Below, piece after piece: positions 44,101 to 59,100 of a DNA stretch of 64,000 nucleotides. Positions within the stretch are counted from its first letter, which is position 1, and every line of letters starts with the position of its first letter. Where the stretch lies: positions 14,814,740 through 14,878,739 of the forward strand of contig OX419335.1 of NCBI GenBank assembly GCA_948470475.1, given 5' to 3'. The stretch comes from Galaxea fascicularis. Lineage: Eukaryota; Cnidaria; Anthozoa; Scleractinia; Euphylliidae. The notes beneath the pieces are model-generated. The model made no database searches and was not told the DNA's origin. It saw only the letters and a list, made by a program, of their open reading frames with translations. A program made the position numbers and the translations under genes.

Positions 44101-47100
44101 ATCAGCAAAGATTAGCAATCAGTGATCCACAGTGTTCGTTCAAAGCCAAGCACATGTAATCCGTCCCTGCAAATTCCATGGGTGCCCACCCCACAGATTA
44201 TTTGCACAAATTAGGAAGACTGCTGGCAGCATTGGCTCAAATTTTAACATCACTTAAATTGCATTTAGCCACATTAATCATATGAAGGACTTACATCAAG
44301 CAGTGAAAAGTACTGAAAGATGTGTTGTACATTTTTCTCAGGTTATGAACTTTGTGCGTGATATTCAGAAGCAGTGTAAGGAACTTCATTTATCTCACAG
44401 ATGCCATGGTGTAGGGGGTAACCAGTCAGCAGCTGAAAAAGGAATGTATGTTACATGATGGTAAAACATATTATGGTAATCCTTACTAATCAAGGGATCT
44501 CATGAGAATGAGAACAAAACCAGCCAATTGTGACATATATGCATATATCACTGTGAATATTAGCAAATTAAGTAAATGTTGTGAAATAGAAATGTTGAGC
44601 AAATGCAGTATTCGAGAAGAAGAGGTTGCTTGTTTTGTTATGCTTCAAAGGAAAGAATGTCCAGCAAATGACTTGATTTGGTATGTCAGTCTTTGAATTA
44701 TTCTCCAAAACATCAAGCGTGGTGTCATACGTGTATGTTAGCCTTTTATAAACTGGGTTCACACCAAATTTACCCAATTCTTGAGTGACAGATTGTTGTT
44801 TGTAAATAATTTATGATTTGCTCCTTCCTTATTCAGCACTTCACAGACAAAGACTGGTTTTTATGCCATTGCATCTCAAATGAAGCTTTTGGTAGATACT
44901 CCAGAGAAGGTATGTTAGATGTTAACAAGAAATTCGCCAAATTTGAAAGAGGCCGTTTTGGCCATTTGGACCCCCTTTGTGCTTAAAAAAGTACTTCAAA
45001 TTCATTGTAAATTAAAAATTTAAGACTTTGAGTAAACACTTCTGAGACTTTTAGTAACATGATATGTGATGATTAACTTGTTACTTGAGACAAAATGATT
45101 TCAGCTGAGATGAAACAGATGTAATTTTTGAAGAGTATTTGACCATTGTCTTACAAATCAACTACATTGCAATCATTAAGGCCTGATATGATCACTTTCA
45201 CGTCTGTGGATCGGTGCAATAGATTTTTCTTCGATTTAATTTATGAAAGAATTGCAGTTCGGTGTCTGCCCAGACGTATTTTCAGTTCATATCTGCTTGT
45301 TTTTGTGACAAACCAGATGTGTGACTGCCATGCCTGAAGTATTGTAAAATTGTAAGACATTGTCACTTGATGTCTGAGTAGCGCAAGTGATAAGTGCATA
45401 GTGTGAATTTTTGATCTGAGATCTTGAGGTCGCACAATCAAATCTCAGTACAGGTGAGTTAAAAAAATTCTTGCAGCTCTCAATGGGCGACAAAAGTGGT
45501 TGAGACAGTTGACTGAATCGAGTGCTAATATCAACATAAATTTCACTTATTCCATTTCAAATCCTGTTTACATTGAGAGCCACCCCCCCTCCCTCCCCCT
45601 TTTCAATGTTGCACAGGAAGGAAGCAAGTTCTAGAGACAGGAAATCCAACACTGTTTTGGGGGATGGGGGTCTACCGTATATTTTAGGGGGAAATGAGCC
45701 TTAAGTACTCCAAAAGGGCAAAATGTCTCAACACTTTTGTCGCTCATTGTCTGGCTGAGCAGGGCACCAGCCTCATGATGGACCCGATAAATAAAAACAA
45801 GAAATTCGCTGAATTTTGAAGCGGCCGTTTTTGCCATTTGGACCACCTTTATGCTTAGAATGTAGTTCAATTCGATCGTAATTTAATTTTTAGTAAACAC
45901 TTCTGTCTAAGACACTTTTAGTAGCGTGATGCGTGACGATTAACTCGTTACATAATTTTGCCACTGTCTTACAAATAAACCAAATTGCAATCATTAAGGC
46001 CTGATATAATCAGTATAGGAGCAGAATGGTTATAAATAGCAAATTTTCACCTCATTACTTATTCATAGAGGGCTTGGCCGAAGGTATGTCTATCCCCTAG
46101 CAATCAGGAAGCCCGGGTTCAAATCCTGGCAACAGCAACCTTCTTTAGCTTTCCTTTTTTCTTTTTCTTTTTGTTCTGCTTTTTTACGTGGGATGCATAG
46201 GCAGACCATGTACAAGTTTCGGTCGAGTTTCGTCGTGATCATAGTCTCATATGGAAGTTAACCCACGCGCTTGTGTTTGTCACTGAAGTTAAGCCCTGTT
46301 GGCCAGGATTACTACTTGGATGGGTGGCCGCCTCTGATACCTGGTGTTGTTGACTTTCTACTAGTCTTCTTTCTTCAATTTCATTCCTGTACTTTAAGGA
46401 ACCATGTGACACTGTTAGTTTCACTGTTTTACATTTTGTATGCTGGACTGTTTTAACACAAATTTGCACAGTTTGAAATTTGATCAAGCAGGATATTTAT
46501 GATGTCGAGGTCAGGTAGCGCAACATTCATTCATACGCTCTTCGGCGATTTGAGAGATAAACCATAATAGGGGTATAAATCTTGCTGGCCTTTAAGCTGA
46601 TTAGTGTTTTTGGTTGGTGTTAAATTACAATAATTATTGAATGGTTCCAGGGTTTTCAGTAACATTTTAAACTACCAGATTCATAGGTTAAACAAGCGGA
46701 CGTCAAACCTTAAAAAATTATTATTTCGTGTGAACCATCAGACGTTACAACCAGACTTTTCATGTCAAACAATGTTACGTCCGGCGTCCAGCCTCAAACA
46801 AAACCCCTGATGGTTGGTGACTATATTTTTTACTTACTGTCCACCATACACACTTCTTGGTACAAATAACCTCAACATGAAAGTGCTGAATATTTTTTTC
46901 AAATATGGTTCAATCAGCAATCACTGGTGGCAAGATAACCCTTGGTGGCGAGGTGACTAGTTACCGAACCATCATGTGTTTAGCTACCTGCATAAAAATT
47001 TGCAGCAAATTGCACATCCCATGTTAACGCCTCCAGGTGTCTTGTTTTAAAGTATTTATTTATTTTGACTAAGTGTTGAGCTTTAGAGCGATTTTACAAT

Positions 47101-50100
47101 TTTACATGGAAATTCAATGGGTTTTAGTAGAAACAAAGAGCCCAAACACCAAATGACTGGCCTTTCGATTTGTTTGATAAGTCGGGGAAATCAACGATTT
47201 AATCACATCCAGGTTATGATATTTTCATCTAGATGTGTTGTGCGATTCCCTTAAGACCTATTTTTCTTAAAATCAAGCTGCATTTTACGCAGGCCATAGT
47301 ATACGAACCGCTCTGTGGTTGTGGGCACTATGGGTTTATATTTGCATGACTATCAACCTGTTACGTGAAACAAAATGATTTCAGCTGAGATAAATATTGC
47401 ACCATCATTTCAGATTATTTCAAGTACTTGGTTCGGGTGTAATTTTTGAAGAGCATTTGGCCATTGTGTTACAGATCAACTACATGACAATCACAAAGGC
47501 CCGATATAATCCATTTCAAGGCCGTGGATAGGTTCCATAGATTTTTTTTTATGTGAAACAATTACTTTACAGTTAGGTGTTTACCCGAACGTATTTGCAG
47601 TTAATATCTGGTCTCTGGGAGATTTACCCGCTTACCAGATTTAGAGGTAAAGATTGCATCATCATTTCAAGTCCACGGTTCGTGTTGTTTACAGCTGAAG
47701 TTGAAAGGCAACAAAGGTCGTGGGAATTGCTTACCATATCCTAATGATAATATCATAGTTTAGATCAGATAAATTCTTCGATTTTCTGGAAAGTTAATCC
47801 TTTCTTGAGTAAACACAAAGGATATTTGTTTGCATGACAAACCAGATGCATGACTGCCATGCCTTATGTATTGTAAAATTGTGAAATGCAGTTACTTGAT
47901 GTCTGAGTGGCACAAGTGATAAATGCATCGGTGAACTTTTGGTCTGAGATGCTGAGATCTCATGATCAAATCTCAGTGCAGGTGGGATAAATAAAAAAAT
48001 TCTTGCAGCTCTAGCCGAGCGGGGCATGGGCCTCATGATGGACACGACAAATAAAAAAAAATGGGTATTACTAGAAGCGGCTCATCGCCTAGCGACGGCC
48101 GCTTAATTATCAGGATCATATCTTAGAACTTTTGCCTGTCTCATTAGATTTGCATTCCAATGAAATCATCAGGAATTACTACAGTGTATATTTTATTCTA
48201 AATTGTGTGTTGGAGTCTTTGCCTGGTTCACACATGTGATGCAATTGCAGATGTAAATGCCAATACAAACACAAGATAAAAGCACTTGTTAGTACTAAGA
48301 AAGGTCTGAAAAATGTCTACAAGTCTTTCTCTAGACCTATTCAAGACTAAATTAGACCTAGCGCTTTTGTACGGGCAGTTGTTGGACCAACATAGTGTCT
48401 TTCATGGTTATATCAGACACTGAACTGATGGAGAGTGTGCGAAAGTAATTCCTGTACTGTTCTTGACCTTCCTTTCCCAGGGCCCCTCTGAATACCAGCC
48501 TCATAGCTGAATGGGCTACCCTGGCTAAATAGAGTTTACTTACTTACTTAAGGCGATGTCTCCATCATGGCTGCATATCTTACCTTCCTTCTCCCACTGT
48601 TGTATGAATCACTTTGAAATATTTTCAATTCACTACCTGTTACCATACTCATTCAAAATCCCATAATTATAGGTATGGAGTGCATTGGAAAGAAAGCAGT
48701 ATCTAAAAGCAGCTCAGCTGTACCTTTTCTCTCGTCACATTGTCAGCATCCTTCACATTGATACAGGAGATTCCTCTGCACCTAAGTTATTGGTTAGTTT
48801 AATCATGACATCCTTCTTGTACAGTTTTCCATCTTACTATATAAACTGTGGCTTGGAATTCTTGTGTTTAAATCAAGTAATAGCATTTATAGCTGATGTG
48901 CAGAAAGATTATTATAATATTATTATTTTTACATTTTTGTGCAGTTTATAGCTGATGGTCATGTTGCATGTTGAAACAAATACATTGCCATTACATACTC
49001 AATAAATGATGCACAAGTGGAGTCAAAACATTCTTAATGCAGAACTGAAAGATTCAAAATGACTTGTAACATGATAACTGTTGAGATGTTTCTTGTTTAA
49101 TTTAAATGTGTATTGGAGCCCACAGTATTTCATACAATTTATGATGTCTGTAAGGTTAAACCACCACTTACTCCTTGTGTAGTTTATAGTCTGTGTTGTA
49201 TGTCGATTATTGTTTTATGATCATAATAATTTAGAAAATACAAATGAATATAGGTAACTTTTCTTTGTTTTAGTCCTCATTCCCAATCTTACCAAAACAG
49301 TGGGCAGCTATTAGCCATTTCAAGGACTCAATTCTTCAGGTAATGTTAACTAAAGTTAAAAGTTGGAAACTTTTAAGACATTTTCACCAAAACATGCATA
49401 ATCTGTACCATCATGTTTAATATAAAATTAGTTCAATTAAATGTTGTTGCCAATTTAAATTTGTTTAGAGGTCAGGTATATAAATGCAACATGGTTGTAA
49501 TAATTACAACCAAGTTGCATTGGTATACCTGACCTGTTGAACAACAATTATTGTTTTCAGCAGGGTGCAGTATATGTCAAATCAAGTGAATTTTAATGCA
49601 ACATGCCTATTTTCTAGATTTTGAAAGAGTCATTATTTGATATATAATTTACTGGTTGATATGGTCAACCATTAAAGTTTTATTTATAATGGCAATTAAA
49701 TACATGTACTACCAAGATCTTTGTCTTTCCTTGTTTATGCTACTAAAGAAAGTGAGGGTTTTCCATTGAATGAAAATGTCACTCAAGCATAATTCTGATT
49801 ATTTACTTTATTTTTTTCTGTTAGGGGAGCCGTATCTTGTTAAAAGATGCTACTCAAACTGAAGAGGTAATCTCTCCTCAATAACGCCATCTTGTGTTTT
49901 GTTTTCATGCGTTTTTTTTTCGCATTATGCGCCTTATATAAGTGTGCTGCAGTTACATTACATTACAGGAACAGGAACATTAATTAAAGCTATGCAAATG
50001 TCTAGAGAGCTTGACCCATTCTTTGCACGCTGTTTCTTTTCAGATGCTTGCAGAGTCATTGTGCTCAATTCTTCTATTAGAGGAAACATCACCTCGTCAG

Positions 50101-53100
50101 GTCTTCACTGAATTTATCTTGGCAAGGAAGGCTGCATTACAGGAGATTTTTCATCCTTGTCAACATGGTGAGGTTTTTGTCTTTCCTTTACGTACAGCAT
50201 CAGCACTGCTCCTACCCATAGTAAGGCAGCTGATCATTACAAAACGTAACGTTAGCACAGGAGAAAGTGTATGTCTGAGAAAATTTCTTGGGTCATAATG
50301 AAATAACCTTCAGCTTATTATTTACTGCTTATCTCACACTTCAAAGAGATTTAATCATTCACTGATAGAACAGCTTTTTCAAATGGTTGTTTAACTGCAA
50401 CTCTGACAAAGATGCATCACAAATAATTTTGTGGAGCCATCACTAGTGAGCCAGAGCAACTTACAAGAAGTTCAATATCGCAGTACAATGCAATCTTAAT
50501 TTTTGTATACCACCTTCCGCTACACCTAAAGCCAAAGATGTCCCATTGGTAAACCTTTGTAAGGGGGATGCATGGACTGACATAAGCCATTTGGTCCCTA
50601 CCTTGATATTTTTCAACACACAATAATAACATTATCAGACAAGTCTTGTGCAGTGTAGGATATATACGTAATGAAATGCAAGGGTATATTTTGTAGGAGG
50701 CAGGATGGTCGAGTGGTTAAGGGCACTTGATTTCAATGCGGTGACCCAAGTTTAAATCCTGCTCTGGCCACTATCTGGTGTTGTTCTGGGTAAGTGCCTG
50801 GTTCAACTCCTTGGTCATCCTTGTAAATAGGACTCCAACTGATTTGCCTCCGCGGTTTGGGATTCTTATCATGTTACAAGTATGTTTATTTGAATTATTT
50901 GTTTCTTGGAATTTAAGTGGAGTGCCTGTAAACTAGCTGCTTAGCTAAGTGTACTTTCACTATAAACGTGGTATTCTTATTATTATTTTTATTCTTCTTA
51001 TTATTATTATTATTATTTGCAAGCCTACTTTTAACTTCTCTTGTTTGAAGGTGTTTTATTAGTTTTACCTTGTTTATTTAACTTTGAGTGAAACCATGTT
51101 GATAATTCTGTTATTAACAGCATTTACTATGTCATGAAAGTGTTATTGTGATATACGTAGAACCTACAAATGAATTTTGAGCAGCTTTTTACTGTTTCCT
51201 GTCATCTTGTCAGCAACAAGCATCAAGTCTCAAGTTTGTGAAGTTGTGCGAATCATTCGTAGCAGTCTCTATCAAATACATGCTTTGTTCTATTGTCATG
51301 AAGAAACTGAATTAAAAGGTCAGCTGCTTTGAAGCTTGTTGTGTATGTTTATGAAGTCATTGAAAGCAAATCTGAGGATCAGACTAAGAAACAGAATTTT
51401 GCCATTACTTTAATAGACAATCCTGCACTTGTATTCAAGACTCTTGCTGACGTTATCAGAAGGGAAACCTCCCCCAACAGTGATGAGGAATGTAAGTTTC
51501 ACAAAAGCTTTAAAATCGTTCAGAGCACCAGTGTGGAGGTTCATTGTTGTACATTAAATTATGAATTAATTTATTTGAATGATTATAATAATAATTATTT
51601 CATTGTATGCTAGTAAAGTTAAAAGTTATTTTACAATGTAAAGGCTTTTCTGGTTGTAAAGAATACAGTGAAGCAGCTTCCAAATCAATGATGTTGCCAT
51701 TCTCATAAGGGACACACTGACTTGTATGTTTTCTTTCAGCTTTGGAGGCTTTGTTTGGTCCTGACTTTGACTTGGTGACCAGTGCAAGATTCCTTCCTAA
51801 GACTGTTTTAGGTAAGTCTACCTCATTTGAACATATACAGTGTCAGTACGAATTATGACTGTGTATATAATTTCTTAATGTTAAAATCATTATGAAAGCA
51901 GTAATTATCACTTTGGGTGCTTAAGGTTTGGGTTTGGGTTTCCCACAGGAACCACCTTTTTTGTCAGCCCTTTTTCTAAGTGTTATTGGAGTTAACAAAA
52001 GCTGTTATTGCAGCAGGTGTGTGCATATTGTTAGATGTGTCTGCTCTACTGAGTATGAGTTTCTGAAAGTTTAATCAGAGAACTTAAATAACACTATTAG
52101 CAACTCCCATGAAAATGCCATAATAGTTACTTATATCATGTGAGGGGACTATCATGGAGTAAACTGTTAGCAACACAGAGTTGGAGTTAAGAAAGAAGGT
52201 GAGATAAAAATACCATCAAGCTCACATTCTTCACTTTGGTTTTTTGATGAGGACAGCAAATAAATAATTTCCTTAAATTACTTACAATGGACTTGCAGAG
52301 CTGCAGGTATTGTTTCGTGTTTTGATGTTCTCATTGCTGTTACTACTGTTACAGCAAAAGTGTTGCCACAGAACAGGAATGTGTACTCTGATCATGCAGC
52401 TTTACATGTCAACCTTAACTGAACTTCCCATCTCAGTTCATTTTATTGATTGTCACAACTCTATTTTTGTAATTAAAAAATGTCCTGTGTCCCATGTAAA
52501 TGCGTTGTCTGATCTCCAACAGGTGCATATGTTGTGGTTCAATTTTATCCTTGGTTCAAATTTTATTTTTCTTTGTTTTTGCGGTAATGTTGATAATGAG
52601 TTTGAAACAAAGAAAAATAAAATTTGAACCAAGGATAACATTGAACCACAACACATACAGTACGCAACATCCAGGGCTCAAAACATTATTGACATTACTA
52701 TTATAAGGCATTGTTTCATTGACTCTATTTTGGAGTAGGAATAAAGAAAATAGCCTTTAGATTTATCATTCTATGAACTTTGTACCTTTTGGAGGACTGA
52801 CAGCAGACACCAGCACACAAATTATACTCAAAACCCATCTTGTTGTCTGGCAATTAATAAACTCAAAAAACTTTGTATGATGAATAAATCTCCACTTGTT
52901 ATAATTGTGTGTTAAGACATTTGGAGGGGACTGTCCCTGTTGCTGGGATAAATTATATCATTTTCATCAGGAAAAAACTCAAATTATTGCATTTACTTTC
53001 AACGCACTAATTTACATACTCCATAATTGCAAAAGTCAAAAGACCTTGTCAGTTGGTCAACATGTTTGTTTTGAATTGGAACCTACCTCATATAACAATG

Positions 53101-56100
53101 CATGAAAAGTAATCTAACTTGTAACCAGCAACAAAACAGTTCTACACAAATGTTTCATGGAGACATTAATGTACAATCATGTACCTCTATCTTAAATGAT
53201 AATTTCTTTGCCAAACAATTTCACAGAAATCTACAGTGGACTCCTGTGACTAGTGAATTTAATAACTCAATTTATTATTATTCATTAATTCAGAATAATT
53301 TCAATTTATTTTACTCCTCTCAAGGGCTTAAGTTGTGATGTTCTGATCTGCTTAATTGCTGTAGGCTACAGACCTCAAGTCAGGGCATTTCCTTCAATGA
53401 TTTCCAAACAGAATATTCACCATAACTGTTCTGAATGGATTTCAATGTAAGTTGCTATTATTTTGTCTCATAATAATGTAAGTACTGTAGCATTGCAACG
53501 TTTTATAACAAAGATGGAAAGAATATTACAATCAAAACAGTTCATGAACTGTACATGATAAAATAATCTGTTGTTTTTTACCCTTTTCCTGCAAGCAAAC
53601 AGGTCTCTTGGTGGTGGGAGTCCTGGGGAGAGCTTGTTTGCAGGCTAATCTGTTGCAATCTTCAAATAATGTTTGTATTGCAATACTTGTATAATTACAG
53701 TGTAGCATGAATCCCCAAACTGTTGTCCAAGTGCTATGCAGTCCTTAATTCATGTAGCGTGAACAATTTTTGGCTGGAATAAAATTGCTTCCATTTAATT
53801 AGCATTTGTTAAATGGAAACAACAACTTTTTTACTTTTACCAGTATGTACATATATGGTAACTGTTCTTCAAATTATTTTGAGTCTGGTCATTTACTTTC
53901 CTCTTTGTTGCTCATTTTTATTGAACACACAATAAGGCAGGAAATAATGAGTTGTGTTTTGAAGTCACTTAAAAAAGTGGGTAGGCGAAAGGACATGATA
54001 CCAAGCTTGTACAAACAAAACACTGTATACACTGTATAAGTGACCTGAAATGATCTCCAATAGGTGCATTAAGGATGTTACAGCTGGTGTTAGTAGTTTG
54101 TTGAAGTACATTGGCACTCTCAAGGGACTGGCCTCTATACGAGATGCAGTCTGGGACTTACTCAAAGAGGTACAGTGACATTTTCAGCCCTTCTCCTTAC
54201 AAACATGTATTTTGTCTGTGGAACTTAGGTCTGTCAACTTAAATAATGGCCTATGCAATATTCTACATGAAGCAGTTTGTTGGCGAAGATGAACCAAATC
54301 TTTTCTCACGACAAAAGAATGGCAGCAAAGCAAAGCAAGCCATATTGGCATGGACTCTTTCCACAACCTAATGTTTGTTACCAAGCCTGTTATAAATGTT
54401 GCGCTGACCTCCACAGCTGTAATAATTGCATGTATTCTACTTTGTGAATAAAATATACAACAGTTTCATTTCATGATTCATTTCATATACTGATCACTTA
54501 CAGTCAAGATCACCTTTGTAATCAAGGTCCGATCAAGAGTATTCAGCAATGAAAAGGGTTTTATAAAATAACTAAGATAGTGCGCGGGCTCGGATTGGTC
54601 GAGAGGCGTGTTTGTATGAGAGTATGTAAACACGGTTGTGACTTCAACTTGTTTGGCTTTCCGCGCACTAATCACGCAAGCACGAATTTGAAAAAGGTTT
54701 TGAGTTGAAAAACTCGACAAGTTTACTTTATTTACCCATTTCCTCGTCGGTTGAAACTTGCAAAATCTTTAGAAACATGCTGTGTCAATTTTTTTTCGCT
54801 TGAGCTGACATTTTAAGCGAGAAAAACCCGTATTTTGGAAAGCATCTTTTTTGCAAAACAAAAACTGATTACGCCGCGCGGCGTACAAGCTTCGTGTACA
54901 AGACTTCGCGACTGGTAAGAATTTCTCTTTTAATCAATGTTCTAAACAAGAGCGTTTTGGTTTTTTTGCTCGGGAAAGTTGTACATATATCGAGGGGTTG
55001 GGAGAATTCTCGACAATTATGCAAACCCTCGACTTCGTCTCGGGTTTGCATAACTGTCTCGAATTCTCCCAACCCGCTCTCGTGTTTATATCAGGCTATG
55101 CAAACACGGAAAACGTTTTCTATTGCTTAAATATGGCCCTTGATGAACGACGTTATGTGCAGGAAATTCTTGTCCTTGAGAAAAGTAAGGAGAAAATGTA
55201 CAACAAAGAAAGTTTTCATAATAATGTCCTCCTTTTATCTCACTTACAGGCAGAGATGACAGTAAGGTGTGATGACGACATGCTAGACTGGACAACTCTA
55301 TGTAACCAAGTACTAGGACGTGATGTGTCTATATGGGCAGAATTTCTTCAGCCCCTCTTTCTCTCAAGAGCCAAGGTACTGTGTACTGTCCAATTGCTCA
55401 TCTTCATGGAAAATCTCCAGGGGGGGGGGGTACTTGACCCATGTTTGGGTATATGGGTGCCGCCGAGGGTTTGAAATCCTGACCCTGTTTAGGGCAAAAA
55501 GACTCTAAAAACCCTACCCTGTGTAGGCGTCTAGTTCAAGACCCTGTTTAGGACAAGAGACAAAATACACATTCTCTTTACAGGAATTTAAACTATTTAA
55601 GTAGCCATTCAAATCAGCGAAATCGTGCTCGATGCGTCTAAAATCCAGTTGTTGCGTCTCTACACTTAAACTAAACAAAAAGCCATCAAGCATTAAGCTC
55701 TAAATTAGTTAGTGAAGCGAAATGCCGTCATTACACCAATAGACAGGTGATTTTTTGAAATAACAAATCAAAGAGGAATGATTACTTGAATTACTGTATG
55801 ATGTACCAAAAAGATCTGTTTACTTGTGATTAATCTAAAAAGAAGGAATTGTATAATCACAAAAATGTGAGTAACAAATGGTGCAGCTGCTGTTCAACAA
55901 ATGTTGAATAGTGTATCATGTAATGTTGAACGTTGAAATATGTCGTTCAACATGTTGAAAGTTGTTGAACGTTGAACGAAATTAGGGCTTGGCTCTGTTC
56001 CGTTCAACAATTTGCCGCAACAATGTTCAACATTCGTTGATCAGCAAAAGTTGAACGACGTTGAACCGTGTATCATTCACTTAACTTCGACACAGCGACA

Positions 56101-59100
56101 TCTTTCTTTCATCACGTTATCCAAGACAAAGAAACTAGACCAACCGGTACGATCTGTTCTGTCAATGCGCGCTTGTTATAATACTGATAAGTGGAAAAAT
56201 AATTCAAATTAAAGGATACTGACAACAGTAGCATTCTTGTCCAGAAAAAGATCTGATGTAAATTGATGATATTGTAATGCCGGTTAACAGGAAAAGAAAC
56301 GCGCCGCTCGTCGTTCACCGCTCGATCGCATGCTCTTTCAACCTTAACTTCTCCCAGGCTAGGAAAAGAAAGAGACTGCTCGCAGTCTGGGTTAAAGTCT
56401 CTCGGCTCGTAATACCATATCCTGTTTAGGACAGGTTCTGACCCTGTTTAGGACGGTGAGACCAAAAAACCATACCCTGGCCAGCAGCACGTCCCCGAAT
56501 AGTCTTTAAATTTTGATTTGGGGGCCAACGTAATGTTTGAAGTGTGGTCTCTAACTTAAAAAAAATCGAAAAAGACTTAATGTTGGCAGAGAAATGGCAG
56601 TTTTACGTGTACATTTTGGCCGGAAGTGAAAGTTTCTCTTTTGATTGACATTCTTAGCGCTGTTTCTGGGATCATTTTTTTTTTCATTGAAGGGGACACT
56701 TTAAAGAGCTAAAACTCAAATGGAATTTGTTCGTTTGCCCTCAGATTTGGACAGTATCTAGTTCACCATATAAACAACATGTACGATCACTCCACATTTT
56801 TTAAATAGTACTTTTATTACTAATCGAGTATGGTAAAACATAGACACGTTTTTTAGCGCTTTGGGTCCGGAAACTGAGGAACAAATTAAATTAGCGAAAC
56901 GCAAAATTCGCTTCGACTTGTAGCTCTGAAAACGTCATTCGGATGCTCGCATTTAGAGGTTGTGAAAAAATCGACAATTCATTTTATTTGAAAATTCTTG
57001 GCTCAGTTTGATGGCCAGTTCTATAAGATTTAATGTGATTTCGGGGTTTAGGTATGTACAGTTTAAACCGGATGCGCTACATCGCTTGGACGCGAGTCAC
57101 CTTTGAGGGCATACGTTAACCTCAACCTGCCTATTGTGGTCACACTGATCAAGAACAATGATTCACTCTCACTACAGGCTATTTTGAAAGGTCTGTTTGA
57201 CGCCACGGTGTCGTCTTGCAAGAACATGATAACCAAGTCACAAGATGACATCTCTGATCGTAACACTGCTGACCTCGCTGTACTCTGGGAAAGGGACATT
57301 GCCATGTATGTGTGGCACGAGAGTCAAAATGATGTTCCCAGAACTGAGAGCACTCTACCCCATGAACAGGACAGTGGGCTCACACTAAAGGCACGTGCCT
57401 GTACTCCTGCGGTACAAAGGTAAAGTGGACCCTCAAGACCTTTTGGTTTTAAGTGAGGCACTGTTGTTCAGCGTCAGTGAGAATGGTGCAAGGTGTATTA
57501 CTCTGCTGCAGGACAATATTTTTGTTCTTTTTCAGATTATGCAAAGCAGTTGATGACAAGTTAGCAGCTCTCATTGAAGATGCTCAGTATTTTGTTCTGG
57601 ATGCACAGAAAAATAAGAAACCTGAGCTGTCAAAGAAATCGTCAGTGAGCAGAATAGCTGACTTGAGTTTTCTGACCCCAAACAAAGGGGTCGCCTATGA
57701 ATCAGAGCCGTTTGATCGGTTTGGTGACTCAAGTTCAATCCAATCCTACCTGCAAGAAACTTGTTTTTCTGCTTTAAATCAGTAAGTTGTTTGATAACCT
57801 TTAATTCCTTCTGACCAATGTACAGCCTTGTTGTTTCAGTGCACTCTGGAGGAAACATCTCTCCCACACTATGCAGAGAAATGTTTTCTTGATATGACCC
57901 CTGTCCTTTTTCACAGGCTTGACAACAATCATGATCGTATTACCGTCCTTTGCCAGCCTGTTATCACATGGCTGAAGTGCCTGTGTTAGAAATCATCTTC
58001 TCTAATCCAAAGTATCACTTCTTCACACTTATACCCTGAATTTACCATATTTATTTAACACTTATGTCCAGAAATGCACGCTTTGGATACTGTACACATA
58101 TCAACAAATCTGTTTAACTTACTCAGTTTTTCCTACGTTAATTTTTTATTTGGCGTCCTCTTTCTTTGTTCTCTGTCCATGTCGTGTCATCCTCAGTAAA
58201 ACGTGAACCTGAACTTTATAAACGAGATGAAAGTCGTAACCAGCACCCACCCAATGTCTCTTTTTCCATAGGTTGTTAAAGTATATTGATGATGTCATAG
58301 AAAACCATAAAGACAAGTTATTACTAGATTCAGAGGAGATACTTTCTGGCAAATCACAACCAAAGTTTGACACCATCGACATTGACAGGTTATGTCAGAT
58401 TTTATGATTTATTTATCACAGTATGTTGCATAAAACAAACATAGAAATAGAAGCTTCCTGTTCTGCTTTGCCTGATTTTTCTTTAGGCGATTACCATTTT
58501 ATTTATTCCCTTCAATATCATAAAACATCAACTTATGCTTAGTTGCTTTTGGCACTGCCTCGTTGGCCATGGGTTCTTAGACAAGCTCTGATTACCCAGC
58601 AATTTAACTGGGATCTTACTTTTTAATGTGCAGCATTGCACTGAATATATAGACATAAGTTTGTTTTGGAAAGTCGTTTATTTCACCACCTTGAACAAAG
58701 AAGAAGTGCAAGGTCGTCAAGTACAGCAACAATCTTTATTAATCTCAGATTAATTAATTAATCTCTATTAGCATTTCAATGCGTCATTTACTTGGTTGCA
58801 AGGAACCAATGTAGCATTCTCCTCAGGTCTCTTCGGCTGCTTCAGCCGCTTCAGCCTCACTATTTTTAGCACGCAGAAAGTCATGTGAAAAAGGAAGAAT
58901 TCTTACGCCCGTGTTTATATTGGTGTTTTATTTGCAGGGTTCTGTTTGTTGGTCGACTGTGTCACACATTCAATGAGCAGTGTCCTCATATCAAGCTTGT
59001 TATGGATGGAGGCCAAACAGATTACAAATCCCGAGGAACACCAAGGTTAATCTTTCTTTATTCAGTTACCATGGATACAATTCAGCGTTGTATTTATTAC

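Noticed and set aside
46285..46356. Functional 5S rRNA gene
   Set aside because: The 5' third is missing and no clean terminator run follows.
51319..51323. Five-base intron GTCAG in COG1
   Set aside because: The phase works and it starts GT and ends AG, but five bases cannot be spliced. A sequence error or frameshift is the sensible reading.
54998..55474. 158-codon frame overlapping COG1 exon 16
   Set aside because: It mixes hairpin-MITE sequence with the exon and its downstream intron. The true exon is 55250-55375, in a different frame.
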